Shown: positions 20,061-29,500 of the stretch, in pieces
Numbering within the stretch: position 1 is the stretch's first letter
Layout: each line of letters starts with the position of its first letter
Notes under the pieces: model-generated
Seen by the model: only the letters and a program-made list of their open reading frames with translations
Told to the model about the DNA's origin: nothing
The model's database searches: none
Translations under genes and position numbers: made by a program
Assembly: GCA_028292245.1 (NCBI GenBank)
Contig: JAQGMS010000090.1
Location: 1-52,402 of the forward strand
DNA from: Ramlibacter sp.
Lineage (GTDB): Bacteria; Pseudomonadota; Gammaproteobacteria; Burkholderiales; Burkholderiaceae_C
Length of the DNA stretch: 52,402 nucleotides
Direction: 5' to 3'

Positions 20061-21587
20061 CTACCAACGCTCGCGCAACTGGCGCTTGAGCACCTTGCCG
20101 ATTTCGCTGCGCGGCAACTCGTCGATGTAGCGGACGGCCGACAGCCGCTGGGTCTTGCCCAATTGCCGGTTGGCCCACTCGCGCAGCTCCTGCTCGGCGG
20201 GCGCTTGCGCGGCCGGCACGACGAATGCTACCGGCGTTTCGCCCCACTCCTGCGACGGGACACCGACGACGGCCGCATCGGCCACGCCCGGATGGGTCCG
20301 CAACACTGCTTCGAGGTCGCTCGGATAGACGTTGAAGCCGCCGGAGATCACCATGTCCTTGCGCCGGTCCATCAGCGTGAGGAACCCCTCGGCGTCGAAG
20401 CGGCCGACATCGCCGGTGCGGATGTAGCGGTTGCCCTGGCCGTCGCGCCACTCGGCCTCGCGCGTCTTGCCCGGCTGGTTGTGGTACGCCGTCATCATCG
20501 ACGCCGAACGGCCGACCACCTCGCCGGTCTCGCCGGCCGGCAACTCGCGCTCCTCCTCGTCGATCACGCGCATGTCGTGCCCCTCGGCGGGCCTGCCCAC
20601 CGTGTTCAACTTGTCCGGGAAGTTGTGGGCTTCCAGGATGCAGGTGCCGCCACCCTCGGTCATGCCGTAGAACTCCACCAGCCCGCCCGGCCAGCGCTTC
20701 AGGATGTCGGCCTTCAATGCACCGTGGAACGGCGCGCTGGTGCAGAACTTGGTCTGGAAGGACGACAGGTCGTAGCGGCCGAAATCGGGCACAGCCATGA
20801 TGCGCTGGTATTGCACCGGCACCAGCATCGTGTGGGTCGCCTTCACCTTTTCCGCCAGCGCAAGATAAGTTGCCGCGTCGAACTTCGGCGGCGCCAGCAC
20901 CACGCAGCCGCCTTTGGCGATCGTCGGAAAGAAACAGACCAGCGTCGTGTTGGAGCACAACGAGGTCGCGATCAGCGTCACCGACTGTGGCGCATAGCCA
21001 TAATTTTCCGCGCGGGCCACGTGCTGCCAGCGCATGGCGTGCGGCTGCACGATGCCCTTGGGCGTACCGGTGGTGCCAGACGAATAGATGATGTTGAAGG
21101 GCCAATGCGGCTGCGCCCGTACCGGCTTGGGCCGGGCACCTGCGGGCGCCAGCCAGCGTTCCAGCGAGGGCCGGCTCGCGCCGTCCAGGTGGATGCGCTG
21201 CGCTGCCGTGTCGAACGCCGGCACGGCGCCATCGACGAAAAGATGGCGGGCTCCGCAGTCGGCGGCCATCGCGGCCAATTGCGAGGCCGACGACTGGATT
21301 GCGAGCGGCGCCACCACGGCGCCCGCGCGCAGCGCACCGAGGAACACCGCCGCGTATTCCAGCGAATTAGCGCCGCAGATCGCGATGCTCTGCTGCGGCT
21401 GGACGCCGTCGCGCTGCAGCGACGCGGCAACCCGGTCCGCCATCGCGTCGAGCTGCCCCCAGGTCACGCCGCGCTCGCCCTGCACCAGCACAGGCTGCAA
21501 CGGCCGCGCGGCCGCATGTTCGCGCACCAGGTCGGCGATCGCGCGGAAAGGCGGTGCCGCCGTCGGCGCGGCCACGGGCGAACTCAT
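20061..21587 (-). CDS. AMP-dependent acyl/aryl-CoA synthetase
   Basis: 508 residues of the ANL family. Motifs are [60 protein letters not shown] and the C-terminal lysine in [11 protein letters not shown]. It forms an acyl-CoA through an acyl-adenylate. The substrate is not recognisable; the family includes long-chain, cyclohexanecarboxylate and aryl-acid ligases. It converges on fahA with seven bases between the stops. Its ATG overlaps the parC stop (ATGA at 21584-21587), so it is read through from the parE-parC operon, an unusual partner for a topoisomerase gene. Confidence 0.88.
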   Translation of the reverse strand: MSSPVAAPTAAPPFRAIADLVREHAAARPLQPVLVQGERGVTWGQLDAMADRVAASLQRDGVQPQQSIAICGANSLEYAAVFLGALRAGAVVAPLAIQSSASQLAAMAADCGARHLFVDGAVPAFDTAAQRIHLDGASRPSLERWLAPAGARPKPVRAQPHWPFNIIYSSGTTGTPKGIVQPHAMRWQHVARAENYGYAPQSVTLIATSLCSNTTLVCFFPTIAKGGCVVLAPPKFDAATYLALAEKVKATHTMLVPVQYQRIMAVPDFGRYDLSSFQTKFCTSAPFHGALKADILKRWPGGLVEFYGMTEGGGTCILEAHNFPDKLNTVGRPAEGHDMRVIDEEERELPAGETGEVVGRSASMMTAYHNQPGKTREAEWRDGQGNRYIRTGDVGRFDAEGFLTLMDRRKDMVISGGFNVYPSDLEAVLRTHPGVADAAVVGVPSQEWGETPVAFVVPAAQAPAEQELREWANRQLGKTQRLSAVRYIDELPRSEIGKVLKRQLRERW

Positions 21588-23917
21588 TCGACCCGCTCGA
21601 TCGAAACCGGCTTGAACCCCAGGTCGGCCGCCTTGCCCTTGCGCCCACGGCCCGCCTTCGCGTTGTTCAGCGAACGGATCTCCAGGACCTCCTCGCGCTC
21701 TTTCCCGCCACGCCCGATGCCGGAAATCTTCACGCTGCGCGTGTACGCGGCGGCGCCGGCCAGCGTGTCTTTCGCATCGAGGTCGATCAGCATCAGGCCC
21801 CGGCCGCCGTTGGCCATGGGTTTGAGTTCACCGATCTCGAACGTGAGGATGCGCCCGCCCGTGGAAGCGCAGGCCACGTGCGTCGCGGGCGCCTGCGGCG
21901 GCACGTTGGCCGGGGACGGCCGGCAGACGGTTTCGCCTTCGCCGCAATTGACGAACGCCTTGCCCGCTTTCAGCCGCGACATCATGTTTTCCACCGTCGC
22001 GAGGAAGCCGTAGCCGCCTGAGCCGGCCAACAGCAGCCAGGCGCCCGGTCCGCCGGCGTAGTAGTGCAACAAATGCGTGCCCGGCTCCAGTTCGATCAGC
22101 GTGGTGACCGGCTGGCCGTCGCCGCGCGCGCCGGGCAGCATAGCCACCGGTACCGTGTAGACGCGCCCGTTGCTGCCGAACGCCAACAGCGTGTCGATGG
22201 TGCGGCATTCGAAAACCGCGTACAAGCCGTCGCCCGCCTTGAAGGCGAAGCTGGACGCCTCGTGGCCATGGCCCTGGCGGGCGCGTACCCAGCCCTTTTG
22301 CGACACCACCACCGTCACCGGCTCGTCGACCACCTTGATCTCGGCGACTGCCTTCTTCTCGGCCTGGATCAGAGTGCGCCGGGCATCGGCAAACTGCTTG
22401 GCGTCCTGCTCGATCTCCTTGATCATCAGCCGCCGCAAGGCCACCGGACTGCCCAGGATTTCTTCCAGCTTCTTCTGTTCTTCGCGCAGCTCCTTCAACT
22501 CCTGCTCGATCTTGATCGCCTCCAGCCGCGCCAACTGGCGCAAGCGGATTTCCAGGATGTCCTCGGCCTGCCGGTCGCTGAGCTTGAAGCGCGCGATCAG
22601 CGCGGCCTTGGGTTCGTCGCTGCGGCGGATGATGGCGATCACCTCGTCGATGTTCAGCAGCACCAGCTGCCGGCCCTCGAGGATGTGGGTGCGGTCCGTC
22701 ACCTTGCCCAGGCGGTGCCGGGACCTGCGCTCGATCGTTGCCTGCCGGAACTCGATCCACTCCGACAGCATGAGGCGCAGCGACTTCTGCACCGGCTTGC
22801 CGTCCAGTCCCACCATGGTGAGGTTGATCGGCGACGACGTCTCCAGGCTGGTGTGGGCCAACAGCGTCGTGATCAGCTCGCTCTGCTCGATGCGGCTGGT
22901 CTTGGGCTCGAAGACGATGCGCACCGCCGAATCTTTGCTCGATTCGTCGCGCACCGCGTCCAGCACGGACAGCACGGTCTGCTTGAGCTGGACCTGGTCT
23001 TGCGACAGCGCCTTCTTGCCGGCCTTGACCTTCGGGTTGGTGATCTCTTCGATTTCTTCCAGCACTCTTTGCGTACTGACTCCGGGCGGCAATTCATGGA
23101 CCACCAGTTGCCATTGGCCACGCGCGAGTTCCTCGATCTTCCAGCGCGCCCGCACTTTCAACGAGCCGCGGCCCGTGCGGTACGCCTCCGCGATGTCGGC
23201 GGCCGGGCTGATGATCTGGCCGCCGCCGGGATAGTCCGGTCCCGGCACCAGCACGAACAGCTCGTCGTCGCCCAGCTTGGGCGTCTTGATCAGCGCGACG
23301 CAGGCGTCGGCGATCTCGCGCAAGTTGTGGCTCGGAATCTCCGTGGCGAGACCCACCGCGATGCCGCTGGCGCCGTTGAGCAGCGTGAAAGGCAGCCGCG
23401 CGGGCAATTGCTGCGGCTCCTGCGTGCTGCCGTCGTAGTTGTGAATGAAGGCCACCGTGCCTTCATCGATCTCGTCGAGCAGAAGGTTGGTGATGCGCGA
23501 AAGGCGGGCCTCGGTGTAGCGCATCGCCGCGGCCCCGTCACCGTCGCGGCTGCCGAAGTTGCCATGGCCGTCGATCAGCGGATAGCGCTGCGAAAAATCC
23601 TGCGCCATGCGCACCAATGCGTCGTAGGCCGCCTGGTCGCCGTGCGGATGGAAGCGGCCCAGCACGTCGCCGACCACGCGCGCGCTCTTGACCGGCCGCG
23701 CGCCGCCGGCACCGGTGAAGCCCAGGCCCATGCGCGACATGGAATAGAGGATGCGCCGCTGCACCGGCTTTTGCCCGTCGCAGACGTCGGGCAGCGCGCG
23801 GCCCTTCACGACGCTCAGGGCGTATTCGAGATAGGCGCGCTGGGCGTAGGACGCGAGGTCCAGTTCGGTGTCGTCGCCACCGTCGCCGCTGTTGAAGGAA
23901 ATGAGTTCTTGCTCCAT
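21584..23917 (-). CDS. parC: DNA topoisomerase IV subunit A
   Basis: 777 residues. The breakage-reunion domain contains [16 protein letters not shown] and the active-site Tyr in [14 protein letters not shown] coiled-coil tower follows ([15 protein letters not shown]), then a C-terminal beta-pinwheel with GAR/GRG-type blades ([28 protein letters not shown]). It decatenates replicated chromosomes with ParE, encoded four genes upstream. At the quinolone-determining positions it has Gln and Asp where E. coli ParC has Ser80 and Glu84; this may be normal for the group. The ATG at 23917 is chosen over one four codons upstream because it gives the conserved N-terminus MEQELISF. Confidence 0.96.
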   Translation of the reverse strand: MEQELISFNSGDGGDDTELDLASYAQRAYLEYALSVVKGRALPDVCDGQKPVQRRILYSMSRMGLGFTGAGGARPVKSARVVGDVLGRFHPHGDQAAYDALVRMAQDFSQRYPLIDGHGNFGSRDGDGAAAMRYTEARLSRITNLLLDEIDEGTVAFIHNYDGSTQEPQQLPARLPFTLLNGASGIAVGLATEIPSHNLREIADACVALIKTPKLGDDELFVLVPGPDYPGGGQIISPAADIAEAYRTGRGSLKVRARWKIEELARGQWQLVVHELPPGVSTQRVLEEIEEITNPKVKAGKKALSQDQVQLKQTVLSVLDAVRDESSKDSAVRIVFEPKTSRIEQSELITTLLAHTSLETSSPINLTMVGLDGKPVQKSLRLMLSEWIEFRQATIERRSRHRLGKVTDRTHILEGRQLVLLNIDEVIAIIRRSDEPKAALIARFKLSDRQAEDILEIRLRQLARLEAIKIEQELKELREEQKKLEEILGSPVALRRLMIKEIEQDAKQFADARRTLIQAEKKAVAEIKVVDEPVTVVVSQKGWVRARQGHGHEASSFAFKAGDGLYAVFECRTIDTLLAFGSNGRVYTVPVAMLPGARGDGQPVTTLIELEPGTHLLHYYAGGPGAWLLLAGSGGYGFLATVENMMSRLKAGKAFVNCGEGETVCRPSPANVPPQAPATHVACASTGGRILTFEIGELKPMANGGRGLMLIDLDAKDTLAGAAAYTRSVKISGIGRGGKEREEVLEIRSLNNAKAGRGRKGKAADLGFKPVSIERVE

Positions 23918-23950
23918 GAGACAGGCCAAAAAAAGAAAAAGAGGGAAGCC

Positions 23951-25093
23951 TCAGGCCAGCAGTTCGTCGGCGGTGAGCGTGAGGATGCGGCGTTCCGAGG
24001 GCGCGAGCATCTGCTCGTCCAGCCGCGAGGCGAGCCGCTGCAAAACGGCCTTGGGCGCCATGTCGTTCATCGGCACGGCGGCCAGCACGATGCGAAACTG
24101 CAGGAACTCGGTGGGTGCGGCGGGCAACGGCTCCTTCAGGCCCGCCACCAGGATGCGGCTGGCGATGTTGGCCGTGCCTTCGGCCAGCGACATGCCTTCG
24201 GCCAGCACACCGATGCGCGAATGCGAAAGCCGCGCGGCGACGTCACCGTCGCGCAGCGCCTGGCGGATGCGGTTGGCGGCGACCAGCAGCGCCGACTCCG
24301 CGACCTCGGGCCCGAACTCGGCCGACAGCTGTTCCAGGTTCTCCAGGTGCACCAGCAGCAGCACGCTGGGGTGGCCGTAGCGCTTGATCAGGTTGCGCAC
24401 CGCGTGGACACGGTCGTAGAAGATCATCGGCATCGCGAGGCCCGTGAGCGGGTCCACAGTGTTGCGCGCATCGATGCGCACGCGCGTCTCGCTGAAGATG
24501 CGGCTGCGCCACGCGGTTGCCAGGAACACGGCGGCCGACCACACGCTCAGCAGCGCGGCCAGCGGCAACGCCGGATCGGGCTCGGCATCCAGCGAGCGCC
24601 ACCCCAGCCAGGCGGCTCCGGCCCCCAGGCTCACCTGGCCGGGAACCAGCCAGCGCACCCAGGGCTGGCTCTGGGGCCAGGCCCGCAGCATCACCAGTGT
24701 GGCAATGACCGCCCACAGGGCCACGCCCGGCAGCAGCAAGTGCCAGCGGCCCAGGCCCGCAGCCAGGGCGAACACGGGCAGCACACCCAGGCTGGCGGCG
24801 ACCAGCCAGCGGCGCGGCTCACGCAGCGCGCCGGCATGGCTCACGAGTTCGCGCAATTGCATGCCGTCGATCGCCAGCACGGCCAGCAGCGCGGCCTGCG
24901 CAAGGAAGGGATGGCCTCCGACCAGGGTCTGCACGGCCAGCAGGCCGATCATCGTGGCCGCCGCATGCAGCAGCAAGGCCCGCTCGCGGTAGGCATTCGC
25001 GATCACGACGCTGAAGCACAGCACCAGCACCTGCGCGCCCGCAAAGGCGCCCAGGGCCACCAGTTCCTCGGCATCGGCCAGGGCCGTGATCAT
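23951..25093 (-). CDS. Membrane protein with degenerate GGDEF domain
   Basis: 380 residues. About seven hydrophobic helices fill residues 15-195, followed by a GGDEF-fold domain that starts with the usual DPLTGLAMPMIFYDRV (about 220). The catalytic GG(D/E)EF loop is replaced by SHSRI in VAARLSHSRIGVLAE, so it should not make cyclic-di-GMP; the metal-binding Asp region is also altered (LLVHLENLEQL). It is likely a sensor or scaffold of the degenerate GGDEF type. It lies between the lytic transglycosylase and parC on the same strand. The start at ATG 25093 avoids a nine-codon extension with no better support. Confidence 0.8.
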   Translation of the reverse strand: MITALADAEELVALGAFAGAQVLVLCFSVVIANAYRERALLLHAAATMIGLLAVQTLVGGHPFLAQAALLAVLAIDGMQLRELVSHAGALREPRRWLVAASLGVLPVFALAAGLGRWHLLLPGVALWAVIATLVMLRAWPQSQPWVRWLVPGQVSLGAGAAWLGWRSLDAEPDPALPLAALLSVWSAAVFLATAWRSRIFSETRVRIDARNTVDPLTGLAMPMIFYDRVHAVRNLIKRYGHPSVLLLVHLENLEQLSAEFGPEVAESALLVAANRIRQALRDGDVAARLSHSRIGVLAEGMSLAEGTANIASRILVAGLKEPLPAAPTEFLQFRIVLAAVPMNDMAPKAVLQRLASRLDEQMLAPSERRILTLTADELLA

Positions 25094-25147
25094 GCGACGC
25101 CCCTTCCCGGGGGCCGGCAAGTTACTGCTCGATGCGGACCGCCAGGC

Positions 25148-25984
25148 TCAATCACCGTCGGTCTTGATGTCGCCCTGCTTCGCTGCCGCCAGGGGTACGG
25201 CGAAAGGCGCGGGCGCCACCGCGGGCAGGTTGCCGCGCCCGACGGCGCCGCCGACCGGCAATTCCATGCGGATGCGGCCGGGCAAGCGGCCGGTGCCGCT
25301 CATCGAAGGGGGCTTGAGCATGCCGTACAGCTGCATCACCGTCTTGACGTAGTTCTGCGTCTCGCGGTAGTTCGGCACGCGGTTGCCGGCGCGCTGCACG
25401 GCTCCCTCGCCGGCGTTGTACGCGGCCAGCGCCAGCTCGAGCCGGCCGGGAAAGAGGTCCAGCAGGTAACGCAGGTAGCGCGTGCCGGCCTTGATGTTGG
25501 TGCGCGGATCGGCCAGCTTCTTTTGCACCGGCATCTTCTTGTCGCCGCTCACGCCATAGCGCTGCGCCGTCGCCGGCATCACCTGCATCAGGCCCACCGC
25601 GCCCTTGGGCGAAATGGCGCCGGCGTCGAAGCCCGACTCGGTGGCGATCAGCGCCTTCAGCAATTCGTAGTCGATGTCTTGGTCAACCGACGCTTCGCGC
25701 ATGTGGTGCTTGACCTGCTTGTAGCTGGGCGACACCTCGAAGAACGCGATGAGCTTGGGCGGCGCCGTGGGCACGGCAACGGCCCTGGGCGTGCCCATGC
25801 CCGCTGTGTCGAAGCTCTCGCCGCCGCGGAAGAACAGCTCATAGCGTTCGTCGATCTTCTCGGCGGAGAAATGCGCGACGCCCTTGGCATCGACATAGCC
25901 CCACACCTCGGCGTGAACCGCCGGCGCGAGCACCAGGGCCAGCAACGCGCCGGCCAGCCAGGGCTTGAGCCGGGCAATCGTCAT
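25148..25984 (-). CDS. Soluble lytic murein transglycosylase-like protein (SLT domain)
   Basis: 278 residues. The signal peptide ends near residue 25 (VHA-EV). A short DUF4124-like segment follows (WGYVDAKGVAHFS). The SLT domain (about 105-225) contains the catalytic Glu in ALIATESGFDAGAISPKGA, then GLMQVMPATAQRYG and ALAAYNAGEGAV. It cleaves the glycan chains of peptidoglycan to 1,6-anhydro ends in the periplasm. The start overlaps the acetyltransferase stop (ATGA). The C-terminal 45 residues are low-complexity Ala/Pro/Gly. Confidence 0.92.
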   Translation of the reverse strand: MTIARLKPWLAGALLALVLAPAVHAEVWGYVDAKGVAHFSAEKIDERYELFFRGGESFDTAGMGTPRAVAVPTAPPKLIAFFEVSPSYKQVKHHMREASVDQDIDYELLKALIATESGFDAGAISPKGAVGLMQVMPATAQRYGVSGDKKMPVQKKLADPRTNIKAGTRYLRYLLDLFPGRLELALAAYNAGEGAVQRAGNRVPNYRETQNYVKTVMQLYGMLKPPSMSGTGRLPGRIRMELPVGGAVGRGNLPAVAPAPFAVPLAAAKQGDIKTDGD

Positions 25985-26541
25985 GCACGCATCTCCAGGC
26001 CCAGGCCGCGCCGGCCGTTGAATTCGCTCTCGAGCATCGACATCACGATCAGCGATTCGAAGCCGCCGGCCACTTTCACCGCCTCGCGCAACTGGCCTTC
26101 GACCACGAAGCCCTCACCGTCGTAAAGCGCCTTGGCGCGCGTGTTGCGGGTCTTGACATCGAGCCAGAGGCGGTGGGCGCCCAGGTCGTCGAAGGCCACC
26201 TTCTTGGCCACGCGCAGCGCCGCGCGCCCGAAGCCGGCGCCCTTGGCCCGCACCACCATGCGCTTGAGTTCGAGCGACTGGTGCTGGCTGCGGCAGCCGA
26301 TCAGGATCAGGAAGCCCACCGCCTCCAGGTCGTCGCCGCCTTCGATGACGAAGTGGCGAAAATCCGGGAAGCGGATCGCGGCGTCGTGCTGCGTGCGCTC
26401 CCACGGCGTGATGAATTCCAGGTTCTCCGGATCGCTTTCGAGCGAGAGCACGAAATCCAGGTCGCTGGTCATCGTCGGCCGCAGCCGCACGCGCGCGGTG
26501 GTGCGATCGGGGGAGCTGGCGGCAAAGTTGGCGGCGGTCAT
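25981..26541 (-). CDS. GNAT-family N-acetyltransferase
   Basis: 186 residues with the RimJ/RimL-like GNAT fold: VRLRPTMTSDLDFVLSLE at the N-terminus, acetyl-CoA site LKRMVVRAKGAGFGRAALR and LWLDVKTRNTRAKALYDGEGF near residue 135. The acceptor is unknown. The ATG at 26541 follows GGGAGACACGAC, a good ribosome binding site. It is the second gene after parE in the same direction, 23 bases downstream, and couples by ATGA to the transglycosylase. Confidence 0.87.
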   Translation of the reverse strand: MTAANFAASSPDRTTARVRLRPTMTSDLDFVLSLESDPENLEFITPWERTQHDAAIRFPDFRHFVIEGGDDLEAVGFLILIGCRSQHQSLELKRMVVRAKGAGFGRAALRVAKKVAFDDLGAHRLWLDVKTRNTRAKALYDGEGFVVEGQLREAVKVAGGFESLIVMSMLESEFNGRRGLGLEMRA

Positions 26542-26564
26542 GTCGTGTCTCCCTGCGTCGATCT

Positions 26565-28544
26565 CTATACGTCGATCTCCACGGCATCGCCGTGCAGTTC
26601 CATCAGTTCGCGGCGGGCGGCGGCTTCGCCCTTGCCCATCAGCTTGGTGATCAGGTTCTCGGTCTGCAGGAAGTCCTGCTTGCCCAATTGGATCGGCAAC
26701 AGGCGCCGGGTGTCGGGATTGAGCGTCGTATCCCACAATTGTTCCGCGCTCATCTCGCCCAGGCCCTTGAAACGGCTGATGTTCCAGGCCCCTTCGCGCA
26801 CCCCTTCCTTGCGCAGCTTGTCCAAGATAGCGGTCAATTCGCCGTCGTCAAGTGCATAAGTCTTGGAAGCGGGCTTTTTCCCGCGGGCCGGCGCGTCCAC
26901 CCGGAACAGCGGCGGCCGGGCGACGAAAACATGGCCGGTTTCGATCAGCTTGGGGAAATGGCGGAAGAACAAGGTCAGCAGCAGCACCTGGATGTGCGAG
27001 CCGTCGACGTCGGCATCGGACAGGATGCAGATCTTTCCGTAGCGCAGGCCCGAAAGATCGGGGGTGTCGGCGGGACCATGCGGGTCCACGCCGATGGCCA
27101 CGGCGATGTCGTGAATCTCGGTGTTGGCGAAGAGGCGGTCGCGCTCCACTTCCCAGGTGTTGAGCACCTTGCCGCGCAGGGGCAGCACGGCCTGGCATTC
27201 CTTGTCGCGGCCCATCTTGGCGCTGCCGCCGGCCGAGTCGCCCTCCACCAGGAACACTTCGTTGTGGCTCAAGTCGCGGCTCTCGCAATCGGTGAGCTTG
27301 CCGGGCAGCACGGCGACGCCGGAGCCCTTGCGCTTCTCGACCTTCTGGCCGGCCTTCTGGCGGCTTTGCGCGGCCTTGATCGCCAGTTCCGCCAATTTGC
27401 GGCCGTATTCGACGTGATGATTCAGACAGAGCTCGAGCGCCGGCCGCACGAAGCTGGAGACCAGCCGAACGGCGTCGCGCGAATTCAGCCGCTCCTTGAT
27501 CTGGCCCTGGAATTGCGGGTCCAGCACCTTGGCCGACAGGACGTACGAAGCGCGCGCGAACACGTCCTCGGGCAACAGCTTCACGCCCTTGGGCAACAGC
27601 GAGTGCAGGTCGACGAAGCTCTTCACGGCGTTGAACAGCCCGTCGCGCAAGCCGCTCTCGTGCGTGCCGCCGGCGGAGGTAGGGATCAGGTTGACGTAGC
27701 TCTCGCGCACCGGCTGGCCGTCTTCGGTGAAGGCGACGCACCACTGCGCGCCCTCGCCTTCGGCGAAGTTGTCGTTGTTCTGCGCGAAGCCTTCGCCCTC
27801 GAACAGCGGGATCACCGGCTCGCCGGTCAGCGTCTGCATCAGGTAGTCGCGCAGGCCGCCCTTGTATTGCCAGCTTTGCGTCTCCTTGGTTTTCTCGTTG
27901 ACCAGCGACACCACCACGCCCGGCATCAACACGGCCTTGCTGCGCAAAAGGTGCGCCAATTCGGTCATCGGCAACTGCGGCGTTTCGAAATACTTGGGAT
28001 CGATCCACACCCGCACCGTGGTGCCCTGGCGCCGGTCGCCCTCCTGCAGCTTGCGGATCTGGAGCTTTTCGATCACGTCGCCGCCGCCGAAGGCCATCCG
28101 GGCCACCTGGCCCTCGCGGTGCGTCGTCACTTCGAGCCGCTTGGCCAGCGCATTGGTCACCGAAACGCCGACGCCGTGCAAACCGCCGGAAAAGCTGTAG
28201 GCGCCGCCCTTGCCCTTGTCGAACTTGCCGCCCGCGTGCAGCCGCGTGTAGACGATCTCGATGACCGGAACCTTCTCCTCCGGGTGCAGGCCGAACGGGA
28301 TGCCGCGGCCGTCGTCCTCGACGCTGATCGAGCCGTCGGGGTGCAGGATCGTCTTGATCCGCTTGCCGTGGCCGGCCAACGACTCGTCGGCCGCGTTGTC
28401 CAGGACTTCCTGGATGACGTGCAGCGGATTGTCGGTGCGCGTGTACATGCCGGGCCGCTGCTTGACGGGCTCCAGGCCCTTGAGCACGCGGATCGAACCT
28501 TCGGAATATTCGGCGGGGAGTTTGCTGGAACGGTCGGTGGCCAT
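26565..28544 (-). CDS. parE: DNA topoisomerase IV subunit B
   Basis: 659 residues. The GHKL ATPase part has VLDNAADESLAGHG, DDGRGIPFGLHP and GGLHGVGVSVTNALA. The transducer domain follows, then TOPRIM with EGDSAGGSAKMGRD, PLRGKVLN and SDADVDGSHI, and a GyrB-type C-terminus (RFKGLGEMSAEQLWDTT). It supplies ATP-driven strand passage with ParC. I chose the ATG at 28544: TACAAT lies eleven bases upstream as a -10 with a very short leader, and there is no ribosome binding site for it or for the GTG at 28580. A LexA-type box lies just upstream and would place the gene under SOS control. Confidence 0.96.
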   Translation of the reverse strand: MATDRSSKLPAEYSEGSIRVLKGLEPVKQRPGMYTRTDNPLHVIQEVLDNAADESLAGHGKRIKTILHPDGSISVEDDGRGIPFGLHPEEKVPVIEIVYTRLHAGGKFDKGKGGAYSFSGGLHGVGVSVTNALAKRLEVTTHREGQVARMAFGGGDVIEKLQIRKLQEGDRRQGTTVRVWIDPKYFETPQLPMTELAHLLRSKAVLMPGVVVSLVNEKTKETQSWQYKGGLRDYLMQTLTGEPVIPLFEGEGFAQNNDNFAEGEGAQWCVAFTEDGQPVRESYVNLIPTSAGGTHESGLRDGLFNAVKSFVDLHSLLPKGVKLLPEDVFARASYVLSAKVLDPQFQGQIKERLNSRDAVRLVSSFVRPALELCLNHHVEYGRKLAELAIKAAQSRQKAGQKVEKRKGSGVAVLPGKLTDCESRDLSHNEVFLVEGDSAGGSAKMGRDKECQAVLPLRGKVLNTWEVERDRLFANTEIHDIAVAIGVDPHGPADTPDLSGLRYGKICILSDADVDGSHIQVLLLTLFFRHFPKLIETGHVFVARPPLFRVDAPARGKKPASKTYALDDGELTAILDKLRKEGVREGAWNISRFKGLGEMSAEQLWDTTLNPDTRRLLPIQLGKQDFLQTENLITKLMGKGEAAARRELMELHGDAVEIDV

Positions 28545-28554
28545 AGGAGGGTGG

Positions 28555-28560
28555 ATTGTA
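28555..28560 (-). promoter_or_regulatory. Predicted -10 element of the parE operon
   Basis: TACAAT on the minus strand, eleven bases before the parE ATG. The expected -35 position falls on the LexA-type palindrome at 28580-28595. No good TTGACA match is present, which is common for regulated promoters. Confidence 0.5.
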
Positions 28561-28579
28561 GTCGCGCCGCCGAGAAGCA

Positions 28580-28595
28580 CTGTATAAACATACAG
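28580..28595. promoter_or_regulatory. LexA-type SOS box CTGTATAAACATACAG
   Basis: Six-base perfect arms CTGTAT and ATACAG around AAAC, fitting the CTGT-N8-ACAG box used by LexA in gamma- and betaproteobacteria. It is 36 bases from the parE ATG, overlapping the place where the -35 should be, and 55 bases from the divergent MFS pseudogene start. Repression of parE by LexA is inferred. Confidence 0.78.
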
Positions 28596-28650
28596 AATGA
28601 CGGGGCAGCCCTCCTCAGCGCCGTTTTTTCCCTTTGGCTAAAGTCGCCGC

Positions 28651-29321
28651 ATGCAAGCCACCGTCCCCCAAAAGCTCTCCATGTTCCAGGTATTGGCCTG
28701 CGGCGCGATGATCGTCACGCTGTCCATGGGCATCCGCCATGGCTTCGGGCTGTGGCTGCAGCCGATCACCCAGGCGCAGAACTGGAGCCGCGAGACCTTC
28801 TCGTTCGCGCTGGCGATCCAGAACCTGTCGTGGGGCATCTTCGGCGTCTTTGCCGGCATGGTGGCCGACCGCTTCGGGGCGGCCCGCGTGCTGATCGGCG
28901 GCGCGCTCCTGTACGGCGCCGGCCTGGCGGGCATGGCGCTCGCCACCAGTCCCCTGGTATTCACGCTCACCGCCGGCGTTGTGCTCGGCGCGGCCCAGGC
29001 CGGCACCACCTATGCAGTCATCTACGGCGTGATCGGCCGGCAGATCGATCCGGCCAAGCGTTCCTGGGCCATGGGCGTCGCGGCCGCCGCCGGTTCGTTC
29101 GGCCAGTTCCTGATGGTGCCGGTGGAAGGCTTCCTGATCTCGGGCTTCGGCTGGCAGCAGGCGCGTTCATGGGTGTCTGGCTGGGCGGATTCCTGTACGA
29201 CCGCACCGGCAGCTACGACATCGTCTGGTACATCTCGATCGCGCTGGGCATCTTCGCGGCGCTGGTGAACCTGCCGGTGCGCGAAGCGCCGATCGCGCGG
29301 CCGGTGCCGCAAGCCGCCTGA
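28651..29321 (+). pseudogene. MFS transporter gene with large internal deletion and frameshift
   Basis: The frame from 28651 encodes the first five or so helices of a major facilitator (MSMGIRHGFGLW-type start, QNLSWGIFGVFAGMVADRFG) and is good to about 29158 (GFGWQQ). The sequence then jumps to the last helices of the same family in another frame (FMGVWLGGFLYDRTGSYD to 29321). An intact member has about 400 residues, so around 170-200 codons are missing at a point near 29160. The gene cannot make a working transporter. It is divergent from parE and shares its upstream region with the LexA box. Confidence 0.82.
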
Positions 29322-29322
29322 A

Positions 29323-29454
29323 ATGAGCGTCCGCACGCGCAAGCTCCTCGCCTACGGCGCCGCCATCGTGGTGCTGCTGGCAGTGTTCGCGCTGTACACG
29401 AGGCCGCTGATCCTGGTGACGCTCGCCGACCAGCTCTGGGCCTGCTTCAGCTAA
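29323..29454 (+). CDS. Small single-pass membrane protein, 43 residues
   Basis: The frame starts two bases after the MFS pseudogene stop and encodes a basic N-terminus (MSVRTRKLLAYG), one long hydrophobic helix (about residues 10-26) and a short tail ending in WACFS. Base composition by codon position looks coding, with G/C at nearly all third positions. I do not recognise a named family. If the MFS gene were intact this would be its co-transcribed partner. Confidence 0.5.
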   Translation: MSVRTRKLLAYGAAIVVLLAVFALYTRPLILVTLADQLWACFS

Positions 29455-29500
29455 GCATCATGTTCGCGCGCCGGCGGCAACGGGGGTACATTTCAGCCGC

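Noticed and set aside
22000-23917. ParC Gln and Asp at the quinolone-resistance positions as acquired resistance
   Set aside because: The whole local motif is coherent and probably normal for betaproteobacteria; no evidence of recent mutation.
23918-23950. T-rich stretch on the minus strand between the GGDEF gene and parC as a terminator
   Set aside because: The only stem is GCCT/AGGC with one loop base, too weak; a break here would also cut parC from its operon.
22064-26125. Very long plus-strand open frame opposite parC and the following genes
   Set aside because: It is antisense to well-supported minus-strand genes and its translation is Arg/His/Gln/Ala-rich without any family motif, an artefact of high GC third positions.
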